Of a DNA stretch of 22,691 nt, positions 1-6,602 are shown in pieces. A program made the translations under genes and the position numbers. The notes beneath the pieces are model-generated. The model did no database searches and had not been told where the DNA came from. It worked only from the letters and a program-made list of their open reading frames with translations. Within the stretch, counting starts at the first letter, position 1. Each line of letters opens with the position of its first letter. The stretch comes from a virus: IMG/VR virus record IMGVR_UViG_3300032213_000585, positions 1 through 22,691 of that record; one strand, given 5' to 3'.

Positions 1-1
1 T

Positions 2-760
2 CGTTGGGCTACTCACGGATCGGAGACTGTAGATAACTGTCATCCGTTTAGTTTGGGTAATGATCCAATGAGTGTTATGGGTCATAACGGTATTCTTCCT
101 GTCAAGATTGACAAGAATGATGATCGTTCAGACACAAAGGTTTTTGCCCAGGACATTATGCCTGCAATCGGTGGAGTCACTTCATTAGATGATGATGAAT
201 ACTTCAAAAAATTGGAGACATGGGCAAAGGGTTCAAAGTTAGTTTTCTTAACTCTGAATGAAGATGCAAAATATCCGTTCTATATTCTCAATGAAAAGGA
301 TGGTCACTGGGATAAAGATATTTGGTGGTCAAACTATTCATACGAATACAGCCGATACACATACAAACCATACAAGGGTATGTATTCGTCTGCTGGTTGG
401 GATGACTGGGACTACGGATACCAATCATATTCAACTCAACCTGCAAATCAACCCGTGATTGATGATGATAATGATGAAGCACAAATAGAAATTGATGACA
501 TGTTTAATCAGTTTGGTGTGTTCATGACAGCGTTAAGCAAAGATGAATCGCTTCTCGAATGTTATTCATGTGCGCATTCAGAGCATGTTGCTTCAGATGA
601 AATATTCACTCATTGTCCACAATGTTTCAACTGTTTGCATTGTGGAACAAGCAAGGACTGCATGTGTTGGGATGCACTATATGAAAATTATTATGTAGAT
701 GCATACAACCATGCACATGAGTTGGAAACAATTACTACTACACACCCAAGTTTTTACTAG
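2..760 (+). CDS. Class II glutamine amidotransferase-like protein, 5'-truncated by window edge
   Basis: The reading frame is open from base 2, so the gene begins outside the window; the TTG at 53 is not a convincing start because conserved sequence lies upstream of it. The first codons read RWATHG and then NCHPF (about 2-49), followed by GHNGIL (about 80-97) and a SDT motif near 128. These are the conserved N-terminal motifs of Ntn-type class II glutamine amidotransferases, which release ammonia from glutamine using an N-terminal cysteine; that cysteine would lie upstream of the window. After the domain comes a Tyr/Trp-rich linker (308-433), an acidic stretch, and a Cys-rich tail (560-667) with the pattern C-x2-C ... 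C-x2-C-x2-C-x2-C-x5-C-x-C, probably metal-binding. The acceptor substrate is unknown. In phages and bacteria such domains can accompany amidoligases; none is visible here. Confidence 0.8.
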   Translation, partial: RWATHGSETVDNCHPFSLGNDPMSVMGHNGILPVKIDKNDDRSDTKVFAQDIMPAIGGVTSLDDDEYFKKLETWAKGSKLVFLTLNEDAKYPFYILNEKDGHWDKDIWWSNYSYEYSRYTYKPYKGMYSSAGWDDWDYGYQSYSTQPANQPVIDDDNDEAQIEIDDMFNQFGVFMTALSKDESLLECYSCAHSEHVASDEIFTHCPQCFNCLHCGTSKDCMCWDALYENYYVDAYNHAHELETITTTHPSFY

Positions 761-769
761 GAGAACATT

Positions 770-1285
770 ATGACAACAATTAAACTAATCCCATCTACAA
801 TGGAGTTTGAAGTATCTGTTGATAGCGCATCAATGCCATCACTATTCAATCAGTCGATGGAAACAACAATCGTTGAAGAGATCACTCGTCAACTTGATGG
901 AAAACTTCCAAAACAAGAAGAAATCGTCAATGAAATCAAGGAAAATCGAGAGTATTCACGCAAAATCCGTGATTGGGTGCTGGAAGAAATTGACTACCAT
1001 GACATAGCAGAGCGTGCTACACAAGAGATTAGTTATGAGCAGATCGCAGAACGAATCATGGACTCGGATGCTTGGCAATTCGATTCACTGATTACACAAC
1101 TGACTCGCAATGCACGTTTCATAAACATGGTTCAAACAGCAGTAAGAAATTGTGTTATGACTTCAGATGTAACAGATCATATTGAGCATGCTGTTGAAAA
1201 TCATGTAAATGCAATCAAGAATGATGTTGCAGATCAAGCGGTGAAGATCATCAACAATCGTCTTAGTGGCGGTGCGGATGTCTAA
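770..1285 (+). CDS. Hypothetical helical protein, 171 aa
   Basis: The ATG at 770 has a good ribosome-binding site (AGGAG at 759-763) that overlaps the stop codon of the preceding gene, so the two are probably co-translated. The protein is predicted by eye to be almost entirely alpha-helical, Glu/Ile/Asn-rich, with no transmembrane segment, no cysteine motif and no recognisable catalytic motif. A heptapeptide YxxIAER occurs twice with a 13-residue period (residues 76-82 and 89-95), suggesting a short helical repeat. The 3' end overlaps the start of the WhiB-like gene by 8 bases. I do not recognise the family. A structural, scaffolding or protein-binding role is possible, but nothing in the sequence decides it. 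Confidence 0.75.
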   Translation: MTTIKLIPSTMEFEVSVDSASMPSLFNQSMETTIVEEITRQLDGKLPKQEEIVNEIKENREYSRKIRDWVLEEIDYHDIAERATQEISYEQIAERIMDSDAWQFDSLITQLTRNARFINMVQTAVRNCVMTSDVTDHIEHAVENHVNAIKNDVADQAVKIINNRLSGGADV

Positions 1286-1553
1286 AACGCTACCAATATT
1301 CAATATATACAAACCTAATTTCATGCAACAAGGAGCATGCATCGGGCAGCCAATGCGCTGGTGGTTCCCTGAACATGGAGATGGAAAACTAGCGCAAGAA
1401 AATCTTGCAACAGCAAAACAAATATGTAAATCATGCCGTGTAAAACTGCAATGTTATGAGTTCGGAACACGAACTAGTTCATGCGGTGTATGGGGTGGTA
1501 TTACTTTAGATCGTGGTCGCCCGACCCGGAGAGGAAAGAACCGTGCTAAGTAA
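1278..1553 (+). CDS. WhiB-like (Wbl) Fe-S transcriptional regulator
   Basis: This 91-residue protein has the Wbl signature: Cys21, then Cys50-x2-Cys53-x5-Cys59 (ICKSCRVKLQC), the four ligands of a [4Fe-4S] cluster, followed by the G-V-W-G-G turn (residues 70-74) and a basic C-terminal tail (RGRPTRRGKNR) like the DNA-contacting tail of Wbl proteins. An extra cysteine at 69 sits next to the turn. Wbl proteins bind the principal sigma factor and act as redox or nitric-oxide responsive regulators; phage copies can interfere with host Wbl function. The start is taken as ATG 1278, overlapping the upstream stop by 8 bases; a GTG at 1266 would add four residues and lies outside the conserved region. 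A likely role is to reprogramme host or phage transcription, but its targets cannot be read from the sequence. Confidence 0.93.
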   Translation: MSKTLPIFNIYKPNFMQQGACIGQPMRWWFPEHGDGKLAQENLATAKQICKSCRVKLQCYEFGTRTSSCGVWGGITLDRGRPTRRGKNRAK

Positions 1554-2034
1554 TATGCAAGATAACTTAATTCATATTGACAGAGAAATCGCTAATGCGC
1601 TAAAAAAAACACATGATAATAACTTCTATTTACCAGAAGCAATTCTATTCGGTATTGAAACTTTCATTGGAGAACCTCCGCTAATTGTTCCTGTTGATAA
1701 ACATGCAGACATATACGACATGATGTATTCAGAAAATACCGCAAAAGAAATATCGGTATATACGAAGTTCGCAGTCGTTACATGCGGATGGGCAGCACCA
1801 ATAGAAGATGAAGAATTGGAAGAAAATTCGTTACCTCCTTCAGAACATCCTGAAAAAAAAAGAGTAAGACTGTGTGTGCTGTATGCAGATGGTAAAATCA
1901 ATACAGCCCTTACATTTGAAGGGGATAAAGAACCAGACCTACAAATGGGTAACGGAAGCGGAGATCTTAAAGAAGCAATTTTCGATCTCTATAACCGTTC
2001 ACGGCAATATAACAAGAGAATCTTAAATGATTAG
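1543..2034 (+). CDS. Conserved-looking phage protein of unknown function, 163 aa
   Basis: The chosen start is GTG 1543, because GAGAGGAAAG (1530-1539) lies at the right distance upstream; an earlier GTG at 1513 would run through the WhiB-like gene's basic tail. The protein has an N-terminal helix, a middle segment with VVTCGWAAPI, an acidic loop (EDEELEEN), then SEHPEKKRVRLCVLYADG and a likely beta strand. The combination of a V-V-T-x-G-W-x-x-P strand and an E-H-P-x-x-R-V-R-L strand reads like a folded beta-rich domain rather than a random ORF. The 7803-8213 gene in the same window also contains a VVTVGW segment, so the two may share a fold, but this is only a visual match. No catalytic motif or signal peptide is seen. 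It overlaps the upstream gene by 11 bases and the downstream one by 8. Confidence 0.75.
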   Translation: MLSNMQDNLIHIDREIANALKKTHDNNFYLPEAILFGIETFIGEPPLIVPVDKHADIYDMMYSENTAKEISVYTKFAVVTCGWAAPIEDEELEENSLPPSEHPEKKRVRLCVLYADGKINTALTFEGDKEPDLQMGNGSGDLKEAIFDLYNRSRQYNKRILND

Positions 2035-2245
2035 AACTATGTGGCTACCAACATTGGAAGTACCAATGAGTGTCATGAACATGATCGACACAGTAGAAGC
2101 AATCAATAAAGAAACAACAAGACTATTACAACACTACGTCAGAACAGACGAAGAGTTAGAAAAGGATACATACGAAAAATTAAATTCGTTAATATCAACT
2201 AAACATGAAATGGAAACCATTCTCATGGAGGCTCTAAAGGAGTAA
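2027..2245 (+). CDS. Small hypothetical helical protein, 72 aa
   Basis: The ATG at 2027 overlaps the upstream stop by 8 bases; a second in-frame ATG at 2039 is an alternative start, and no strong Shine-Dalgarno sequence distinguishes them. The protein is mainly helical, rich in Glu, Thr, Met and Leu, with heptad-like spacing over residues 16-70 that could form a short coiled coil. There are no cysteines, no membrane segment and no recognised motif. It ends two bases before the transglycosylase-like gene, whose ribosome-binding site is embedded in its last codons, so the two are probably translated together. Its function is unknown. Confidence 0.65.
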   Translation: MIRTMWLPTLEVPMSVMNMIDTVEAINKETTRLLQHYVRTDEELEKDTYEKLNSLISTKHEMETILMEALKE

Positions 2246-2247
2246 CA

Positions 2248-2664
2248 ATGCTCAGAATTCTTCTTGCATCAATAATTACTTGGATACCAGTAAATGACAC
2301 AGATCAATACATTTACTCATCACCAAATAATGAGGCATCTATAACTATCCCCAAGAACGCCAAGTGTCCACAGTGGTGGAACATGGCGCTATCGGTTGGC
2401 TGGTCTGCAAAGAACATGAAAATGCTCGACACAATTATGCATCGAGAATCAAAGTGTAACTTGCTTGCCAGAAACCGTCAAGATCCAAACGGAGGTAGTT
2501 TCGGGTTAATGCAAATCAATGGATTCTGGAAAGATTATTGCGATCTAAACAAGAAAAAAGATCTCATTGATCCTAGCATAAATCTTTCTTGTGCGTTAGA
2601 TGTATTCACCTACGCCCACAACAGGCACGGCAACGGCTGGGGTCCTTGGAGGGCAGAAGAATAA
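2248..2664 (+). CDS. Lytic transglycosylase-like (SLT/lysozyme fold) protein, 138 aa
   Basis: ATG 2248 follows AAAGGAG at good spacing. Residues 60-80 read LDTIMHRESKCN, in which Glu67 fits the catalytic glutamate of the SLT family, followed by SFGLMQING (the conserved S-x-G-L-M-Q-I motif) and a late YAHNRHGNGWGPW that matches the family's C-terminal motif. The enzyme would cleave the N-acetylmuramic acid to N-acetylglucosamine bond of peptidoglycan. The N-terminus has a short hydrophobic stretch (residues 2-14), a possible weak export or membrane signal but shorter than a standard signal peptide. Several cysteines (40, 70 and two near 89-105) could form disulfides outside the cytoplasm. It sits with accessory genes on the strand opposite to the M15 endolysin, so it may be a second lysin or act at entry. 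It is the last gene before a probable terminator. Confidence 0.85.
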   Translation: MLRILLASIITWIPVNDTDQYIYSSPNNEASITIPKNAKCPQWWNMALSVGWSAKNMKMLDTIMHRESKCNLLARNRQDPNGGSFGLMQINGFWKDYCDLNKKKDLIDPSINLSCALDVFTYAHNRHGNGWGPWRAEE

Positions 2665-2671
2665 GATCTGG

Positions 2672-2687
2672 GTCTGGCGGCCCGGAC
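2672..2687 (+). other. Small GC-rich hairpin after the transglycosylase gene
   Basis: GTCTGG and CCGGAC can pair as six base pairs (one G-U) around the tetraloop CGGC, eight bases after the stop codon at 2664. It lies directly before the larger terminator hairpin and may protect or pause the transcript end. No U tract follows it, so by itself it is not an intrinsic terminator. Confidence 0.35.
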
Positions 2688-2694
2688 GGTTACT

Positions 2695-2734
2695 GAGGGT
2701 GGGGTACTTATCCCTTTCTTTCCTCACCCTCTTT
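2695..2734 (+). terminator. Probable intrinsic terminator of the accessory cluster
   Basis: GAGGGTGGGG (2695-2704) pairs with CCTCACCCTC (2722-2731) as ten base pairs with one G-U wobble. The loop is 17 bases and pyrimidine-rich, and a short TTT (2732-2734) follows. It lies 30 bases after the last gene of the first + strand cluster and in front of the replication operon. The U tract is short, so termination may be partial. Confidence 0.55.
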
Positions 2735-2820
2735 AACCACCCCCTACACACCCATACGTGTCCCTTGTGATATCGTGGGGGGAATCAAAGGGGGGCACTG
2801 ATAATAGCCCTTACACAAAA

Positions 2821-2849
2821 GTGCGACCAACCCACTGGGGTTGGCGCAC
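2821..2849 (+). promoter_or_regulatory. Strong leader hairpin upstream of the Cas4-like nuclease
   Basis: GTGCG and CGCAC enclose CCAACCC-ACTG-GGGTTGG, giving a stem of 5 plus 7 perfect base pairs with one bulged A and a four-base loop. It ends 19 bases before the chosen ATG at 2868 and close to its GGAG (2859-2862), so it belongs to the 5' leader of the replication operon and could influence translation, RNA stability or protein binding. On the opposite strand the hairpin is followed by TTTTGTG, so it could also act as a weak terminator for antisense transcripts. No convincing promoter was found: a GATAAT at 2800-2805 lacks a matching -35 element. Confidence 0.55.
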
Positions 2850-2867
2850 ACGACCAATGGAGTCATG

Positions 2868-3734
2868 ATGAGAATAGAAAATGATAACGGTTCGTCCGTT
2901 GATCGTATTTATATAAGGCAATCGTGGCTCGGAGACGCTCTTATGTGTCCTGAAAGAGCACGACTAACAGAGTTGCATCCAACCGCTAGGAAAGAAAACG
3001 ATTCAGCAATGATGGGTACTGCTGTGCATACAGGCATTGAAGCAGTACTTAACAGTGTTATTGATCCTAGTGAAATCGCTAGTTATTCGGTTAATGCGTT
3101 CCGCTCCAAGGAACAAGACCTGTGGTCGAAGGGACAGAAAATCAACATCACTAACACTGAGCCCAGGAACTGGGACAAGCATATTGCTTCTATGGCTGAT
3201 GCTTGGGTTAGAGATATCATGCCGTCTGTACCCCAAGGGGGTCAGACGGAATACAAGTTCACTACCAAAGTTGGTGGTGTGGACAACCCTTTATTCCAGT
3301 ATGAACTCTGGTTTGAGGGAACAATGGACTACATTCACCCAACAGGTATTTGGGACTGGAAAACTGCTGCACGCAAGTACAGCGAAATGGAAAAGCAAAC
3401 TCAAAACATTCAGTCTGCTATTTATGCAGAGTCTGCAAATAGGCTGAATTTAGTGGGCTATCCAACCGAATTTAATTTCGGGGTTATGATACGTAATGGT
3501 TCTTCTACCGGTCAGATTCTCACTATTGACAGAAAGCCTGAACACGGTAATTGGATTATTACGCAAGCAATTTCTATCATCAATAGTATATTGTTGAGCA
3601 AGATTTATCTTCCATCAGAACGATGGTTGATAAATGACCAGCACTTTCTCTGTTCAAAGAGATGGTGTCCAGTATGGTCAATGTGCAAAGGCTCGTTTAT
3701 TGACGAGTCAACTAACAACGCTGAGGAGGCGTAA
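2868..3734 (+). CDS. Cas4/RecB-type PD-(D/E)XK exonuclease with four Fe-S cysteines
   Basis: This 288-residue protein carries Cys27 near the N-terminus (LGDALMCPERARL), a G-T-A-x-H motif (His54), the nuclease core Asp154, Asp163 and Lys165 (GTMDYI then WDWKT), a QxxxY-like helix (QNIQSAIYAES), and a C-terminal cysteine cluster Cys262-x4-Cys267-x5-Cys273. The one-plus-three cysteine arrangement is that of Cas4 and AddB-type nucleases, where it holds a [4Fe-4S] cluster that closes the nuclease domain. A role in DNA end resection or recombination is likely, given helicase, primase and RusA genes downstream. ATG 2868 was chosen because GGAG (2859-2862) lies five bases upstream; the frame is open from a TTG at 2841, which falls inside the leader hairpin. 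There is no CRISPR array, so an adaptation role is not supported. Confidence 0.85.
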   Translation: MRIENDNGSSVDRIYIRQSWLGDALMCPERARLTELHPTARKENDSAMMGTAVHTGIEAVLNSVIDPSEIASYSVNAFRSKEQDLWSKGQKINITNTEPRNWDKHIASMADAWVRDIMPSVPQGGQTEYKFTTKVGGVDNPLFQYELWFEGTMDYIHPTGIWDWKTAARKYSEMEKQTQNIQSAIYAESANRLNLVGYPTEFNFGVMIRNGSSTGQILTIDRKPEHGNWIITQAISIINSILLSKIYLPSERWLINDQHFLCSKRWCPVWSMCKGSFIDESTNNAEEA

Positions 3735-3736
3735 TC

Positions 3737-4174
3737 ATGGACAAAGACAGAGCAATCATCACACAGGTCTGTGCAAAAATTGCAGCAGATCTAACAGATA
3801 AACAACTAACAGTAGAAGAACGAATTGGCGAATTCGCTATTATTTTTTCTTCTATCACAGACATCATGATCGAGGAGATTTATGGTGAGGACAATAAGGT
3901 CATTGAGCAAAACAAGAATGTTGTTGCAATGGTTAAGGATGCTTTCAAAGCAGAGGAAATCATTGTAGAAAAATCTGCAACGTCAACTTCAGATGGAGTT
4001 GTTGTTAAGGGTAAGCAACATGGTCCTCTTCCTGATTGGTTGATCAAGGCTTGCAAGCGTGATGGTGTAACGACTGTGTATGACAATCGTGATTCACTCG
4101 CTCTAAATCCTAAGCGTCCTTCATTCAAGGCTGTTGACGCCGAGAAGGCTTACTGGCCACCTCGGAGCCGTTAA
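3737..4174 (+). CDS. Hypothetical protein with basic C-terminal motif, 145 aa
   Basis: ATG 3737 has a very strong ribosome-binding site (GAGGAGG, about 3722-3728) and follows the nuclease stop by two bases. The N-terminal half (residues 1-75) is helical and acidic; a Ser/Thr-rich hinge follows; the C-terminal 50 residues form a distinct basic segment with GPLPDWL, VYDNRD, KRPSFKA and a final AYWPPRSR. The aromatic and proline motif at the extreme C-terminus looks conserved in character and could be an interaction or nucleic-acid-binding element. It lies between a nuclease and a helicase with TAATG coupling to the helicase, so a replication accessory role (loader or single-strand binding) is plausible but unproven. 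I do not recognise the family. Confidence 0.75.
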   Translation: MDKDRAIITQVCAKIAADLTDKQLTVEERIGEFAIIFSSITDIMIEEIYGEDNKVIEQNKNVVAMVKDAFKAEEIIVEKSATSTSDGVVVKGKQHGPLPDWLIKACKRDGVTTVYDNRDSLALNPKRPSFKAVDAEKAYWPPRSR

Positions 4175-5202
4175 TGCGTTTATCAGCAGAAGAAATATCT
4201 GCTGGTTGGGAGTCGGTGGAGAAACAGCACCCCATGGCTGTTTCTCCACACTCCGAATACAGAATGTATTCACCTCTTTCTGAAGCCGCAGATTCATTCG
4301 TTAGATGGGCGCAATCTCCACAGGACAGAATCCATTTAGGGATTCCTAAGATAGATCAAGAACTTCGGGGCATTGCTCCTGGTGAAATGTCAATCATGCT
4401 GGGCTTTGCTCATGGTGGTAAAACATTAGTGCTGTTAAATGCACTTCGTGAGAATCGTGACAAACATATAGCAATGTTCATTCCTGATGAACCAAGACAA
4501 TTAGTGCTAACCAAGTTGGCTTGCATACATCACCGGATAGACGCTAGAGAACTTGAAGCAAGAGTTGCGATTGACGATCAAGACGCAATCAATTTGCTTA
4601 GACAAACCGCTGAAGAGGATTTCCCTAATCTTGCGGTATTCGATCAGCCTTTAAACGCTTCAGATATGGAGCGTGCTTACAACGAGTTGTGCGACCTTTG
4701 GGGTCGTGTGCCAGAACTTGTTGTAGTTGACTATCTTGACCTTGTGGAAGCAGGAGAAACTGTTCCCGACAAAGCAACCTTCTTAAAGGGTTTCGGTCGT
4801 AGACATGACATTCCAATGCTTGTATTACATCAGACATCACGCACCGCAGGTGCTGACGGAAAGAAGATGACCATGAGTTCTGGTGCTTATGGTGGCGAGC
4901 AACAAGCCACAAGCATTATCGGTGTTCGTCGTAAGAAATATCAGATTGCTCATGAGATCAATGAGTTGATCGAAAAATTAGATCGTACTCATTCAGATAG
5001 AACTCAGGACAGGCTCGATTATCTTCGTCATGAAGCGCTAATGCATGAGCATACGTTGACTGTTAGTTTGCTTAAAAACAAACGGCCAGCGGGTCAACTT
5101 GTTGACGACATTGACTTTGAGTTAGATGCTGCAACAGGTCGTTTAACGTATCTCAATGGTGCTTTACCAACTCAATATCAGCAAGGTCAGATGTATGAAT
5201 GA
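4174..5202 (+). CDS. Replicative DnaB-like helicase, RecA core only
   Basis: This 342-residue ATPase has Walker A GFAHGGKT (residues 77-84), an acidic FIPDEPR segment where DnaB has its catalytic glutamate, Walker B LVVVDYLDLV (about 181-191), the sensor LVLHQTSR, and a late KNKRPAGQL that matches the DnaB C-terminal motif ending in a Gly-rich turn. The preceding LGIPKIDQELRGIAPGE is typical of the DnaB/KaiC entry to the ATPase core. The roughly 75 residues before the core are too short for a normal DnaB N-terminal primase-binding domain, so coupling to primase may differ. It starts by TAATG overlap with the preceding stop and overlaps the primase gene by 8 bases, indicating tight co-expression of the two fork enzymes. 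Confidence 0.88.
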   Translation: MRLSAEEISAGWESVEKQHPMAVSPHSEYRMYSPLSEAADSFVRWAQSPQDRIHLGIPKIDQELRGIAPGEMSIMLGFAHGGKTLVLLNALRENRDKHIAMFIPDEPRQLVLTKLACIHHRIDARELEARVAIDDQDAINLLRQTAEEDFPNLAVFDQPLNASDMERAYNELCDLWGRVPELVVVDYLDLVEAGETVPDKATFLKGFGRRHDIPMLVLHQTSRTAGADGKKMTMSSGAYGGEQQATSIIGVRRKKYQIAHEINELIEKLDRTHSDRTQDRLDYLRHEALMHEHTLTVSLLKNKRPAGQLVDDIDFELDAATGRLTYLNGALPTQYQQGQMYE

Positions 5203-6097
5203 TGGAATAGAGATGTTCATGTCCCTGTTCGGGGGTCGTATTGATGCGTACGGCACTTGGGATGGGGGCTGTGAACGTTCCAGTGTGTCTTATGAGACAT
5301 TCGCTAGACATCTCTACGGTGAAGAACTAATCGGTATCTACCCTCTGACCGATGGTAATTCTGTTAAATGGGGTTGTTCGGATATTGATATTGATGATAT
5401 CGATATGGCCGTGAACCTTCAGACGGCTTTCGCCGTTAAAGGTTTGAAAACTTTTATTGAAAAAACCCGTAAGGGTTATCATGTGTGGATGTTCGCTAAT
5501 GACTGGGTTCCTGCGACCACAATGCGGAGAGCCTTCCTTGTGGCACATGATGTGATCGGTGTGCCTCCCAAAGAAGTCAACCCTAAGCAAGAGGTGTCCA
5601 GTGGTCTGGGCAACTATGTACGTTTGCCGTACCCAAATGGCATGAATGAAATCCCTGAAATAAGGTATGCAATATTCCCAGATGGGTCTGCCATGACATT
5701 GCAAGAGTTTCTCAAAGAAGCAATGGATTCAAGGGTTTCGATCAAGGATCTTGAACCTCTCGCAGAGAAACACAAACAAAGAAGTCGGGCTGTGCTAACT
5801 CCTACCCCTACTTCTACTTCTGTTTATCAAGCATTGGATAAAGCAAATGGTTATATTGCGTCTATCTGGCGCAATGGTCCACTACCTAATTCTGACCGGT
5901 CAAGTACCTTGATGCGCATGTGTCATTACATGCGTGAGTTCGGTGTTCCAATCAACGAAGCGTTCATCATTCTTGTGGACGCAGACAAGCGGTGGGGCAA
6001 GTTCCACGAACGGCCCGATGCTGTGTTACATTTGACAAAAATGATTGAAGATGCATTCGGCAAGGACTACGAGTTCAAGGAGGATTTTAATCCGTGA
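5195..6097 (+). CDS. Archaeo-eukaryotic (TOTE-type) primase
   Basis: This is a 300-residue primase of the AEP superfamily. Asp63-x-Asp65 (CSDIDIDD) fits the catalytic metal-binding D-x-D; TRKGYHVWMF (residues 91-100, His96) is the nucleotide-binding motif; EVNPKQ (127-132) followed by GNYVRLPYP (139-147) matches the third motif region seen in TOTE-type primases. The C-terminal third (about 215-290) is helical and may be a PriCT-like accessory region. It would synthesise primers for replication together with the helicase, whose gene overlaps by 8 bases. ATG 5195 was chosen, with AAGG at 5183-5186; an upstream TTG at 5156 lies within the helicase gene. No zinc-binding domain of DnaG type is present. 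Confidence 0.85.
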   Translation: MNDGIEMFMSLFGGRIDAYGTWDGGCERSSVSYETFARHLYGEELIGIYPLTDGNSVKWGCSDIDIDDIDMAVNLQTAFAVKGLKTFIEKTRKGYHVWMFANDWVPATTMRRAFLVAHDVIGVPPKEVNPKQEVSSGLGNYVRLPYPNGMNEIPEIRYAIFPDGSAMTLQEFLKEAMDSRVSIKDLEPLAEKHKQRSRAVLTPTPTSTSVYQALDKANGYIASIWRNGPLPNSDRSSTLMRMCHYMREFGVPINEAFIILVDADKRWGKFHERPDAVLHLTKMIEDAFGKDYEFKEDFNP

Positions 6098-6459
6098 AAA
6101 AGTTTCAATATCATCAGATGATAAAGATTAGACCTATTGCTAAAGGTCGCCCACGATTCAATATGAAAACTGGTAATGCTTATACTCCAGCCAGGACTAG
6201 AGAGTATGAGAAGTCAATCAAAGAATCCTATAAAGGTCCGATGTTTGAGGATCAGTTGCTTTCGGTTAAGTTGCGTTTCACTGTTGATGGAACAGAACTT
6301 CTTATCGAGCCGTTGATTCTTAATCCAAACGTAGAACAACCTAAATCTAAATTAACTTCAGATATTGACAACTATGCTAAGGCGGTTTTAGATGCCCTTA
6401 ATGGGGTTGCTTATAAAGATGATAAACAGGTTGTTTCTTTGTATCTGGAAAAAGCATGA
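6094..6459 (+). CDS. rusA: RusA-family Holliday junction resolvase
   Basis: This 121-residue protein has the RusA layout: a basic N-terminal KGRPRF (residues 17-22), AYTPARTREYE (29-39), and the catalytic block DIDNYAKAVLDALNG (90-104) followed by YKDDKQV (107-113). Asp92, Asp100 and Asp110 fit the conserved metal-binding acidic residues. The enzyme is expected to cut Holliday junctions as a dimer, resolving recombination or branched replication intermediates before packaging. The GTG start at 6094 overlaps the primase stop (GTGA) and has AAGGAGG at 6077-6083. The length is that of a standard RusA. Confidence 0.92.
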   Translation: MKKFQYHQMIKIRPIAKGRPRFNMKTGNAYTPARTREYEKSIKESYKGPMFEDQLLSVKLRFTVDGTELLIEPLILNPNVEQPKSKLTSDIDNYAKAVLDALNGVAYKDDKQVVSLYLEKA

Positions 6460-6602
6460 AGAAGTTGAGGTACATGCGTTGTGGTCCAATTACCACAACA
6501 AAAGCAGACGGAACAAAAACGGTTGAGTATGTAGGTACAAAAGAAACCATCACAATTATTAAAGCCGGACGAAAGAAAGCAAAAAAGCATGAAGCCAATT
6601 AG
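6456..6602 (+). CDS. Small basic protein, 48 aa
   Basis: An ATG at 6456 overlaps the RusA stop as ATGA and the frame runs to TAG at 6600-6602, overlapping the next gene by 14 bases. It exactly fills what would otherwise be a 129-base gap in an operon with no other gaps. The peptide begins MKKLRYMRCGPITTTK and ends in a Lys/Ala/Arg-rich tail; net charge is strongly positive. No motif is recognisable, but it could bind nucleic acid. Support is from position and overlap only, so it may also be non-coding spacer. Confidence 0.6.
   Translation: MKKLRYMRCGPITTTKADGTKTVEYVGTKETITIIKAGRKKAKKHEAN

Noticed and set aside
2776-2795. Possible G-quadruplex from two G6 tracts
   Set aside because: Only two tracts are close together; four separate runs are needed for a standard quadruplex and the tracts can pair with C-rich sequence instead.
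2765-2805. Possible promoter with TTGTGA (2765) and GATAAT (2800)
   Set aside because: The spacing is 29 bases, far from the usual 16-18, and no better -35 element is present.
2868-3734. Cas4-like nuclease as a sign of a phage CRISPR adaptation system
   Set aside because: No CRISPR repeats, cas1 or cas2 are present; Cas4-like nucleases are common in phage replication modules.
5327-5704. 125-residue - strand frame
   Set aside because: It lies wholly antisense to the primase, whose catalytic motifs are clear, and its composition (His/Ile-rich) is that of a shadow.
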